Shown here: piece after piece, positions 5,793-5,871 of the stretch | Numbering within the stretch: the first letter of the stretch is position 1 | Layout: the number at the start of each line of letters is the position of its first letter | Assembly: GCA_021107685.1 (NCBI GenBank) | Contig: JAIOSH010000182.1 | Coordinates: 1 to 5,871 of the forward strand | DNA length: 5,871 bases | Origin: Bacteroidales bacterium | GTDB taxonomy: Bacteria; Bacteroidota; Bacteroidia; Bacteroidales; SMBSF39 | Reading direction: 5' to 3' | The notes under the pieces: model-generated | Told to the model about the DNA's origin: nothing | Database searches by the model: none | The model's input: the letters and a program-made list of their open reading frames with translations, nothing else | Position numbers and translations under genes: made by a program

Positions 5793-5811
5793 CCTTATAT
5801 AATAAGGGGTC
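5793..5811. repeat. Dyad CCTTAT-ata-ATAAGG, second copy of a repeated palindrome
   Basis: Six-base perfect arms (5793-5798, 5802-5807) form the third consecutive dyad. CCTTATATAATAAGGGGTC also matches the element at 5632-5650 at 15 of 19 positions, including the GG.TC tail outside the palindrome. A run of ten T follows at 5817-5826, ten bases past the hairpin, which is too far for a standard intrinsic terminator. Confidence 0.45.
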
Positions 5812-5844
5812 GATAGTTTTTTTTTTAACAAAACCTCTATCTTC

Positions 5845-5868
5845 AGGTTCTAACAACCTATTTTTCTT
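5845..5868 (+). terminator. Weak candidate intrinsic terminator
   Basis: AGGTT (5845-5849) and AACCT (5855-5859) form a five-pair stem with a five-base loop, followed by ATTTTTCTT. The shape is right but the stem is short and AT-rich, so efficiency would be low. It would end a plus-strand transcript about 280 bases past pgi. Confidence 0.25.
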
Positions 5869-5871
5869 ATA

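Overview
The window is AT-rich (roughly 30% G+C by eye) bacterial DNA with every recognisable gene on the plus strand. The one housekeeping gene is a complete glucose-6-phosphate isomerase (pgi) of the ~550-residue bacterial type. It does not settle the taxonomy. A proteobacterium-like or related Gram-negative host with many short transposon relics is my guess, at low confidence.

Layout: positions 1-91 hold the G+C-richer tail of an unidentified reading frame. Positions 81-529 hold a small zinc-ribbon-like hypothetical gene whose two halves lie in different frames, joined across a run of seven A. After a gap comes a three-gene set: a DUF7019/SAVMC3_10250-like protein (736-1383), a Cys-rich pentapeptide-repeat protein fused to a Ser/Thr protein kinase domain (1542-2813), and a stand-alone DeoR-type sugar-phosphate sensor domain without its DNA-binding helix-turn-helix (2827-3564). 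pgi follows at 3930-5582. The last 289 bases are non-coding and carry a run of three adjacent AT-rich inverted repeats.

Two short non-coding insertions explain the gaps in this layout. A 125-bp element (1394-1518) has 23-bp imperfect terminal inverted repeats and a perfect 8-bp flanking duplication, GATACCGA. A 281-bp element (3568-3848) has 12-bp perfect terminal inverted repeats and a perfect 5-bp flanking duplication, AAATA. Removing each with one duplication copy leaves about 25 bp between the DUF7019-like gene and the kinase gene, and about 79 bp between the DeoR-like gene and pgi. The three genes therefore look like an ancestral compact operon that was later split by a MITE without damage to any reading frame.

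The most interesting candidate is this three-gene operon. It combines a family of unknown function, a kinase on a pentapeptide beta-helix with an Arg where the ATP-anchoring Lys should be, and a DeoR ligand-sensing domain freed from DNA binding. I infer a phosphosugar- or nucleotide-responsive signalling or conflict module. The sequence shows the architecture, not the function.
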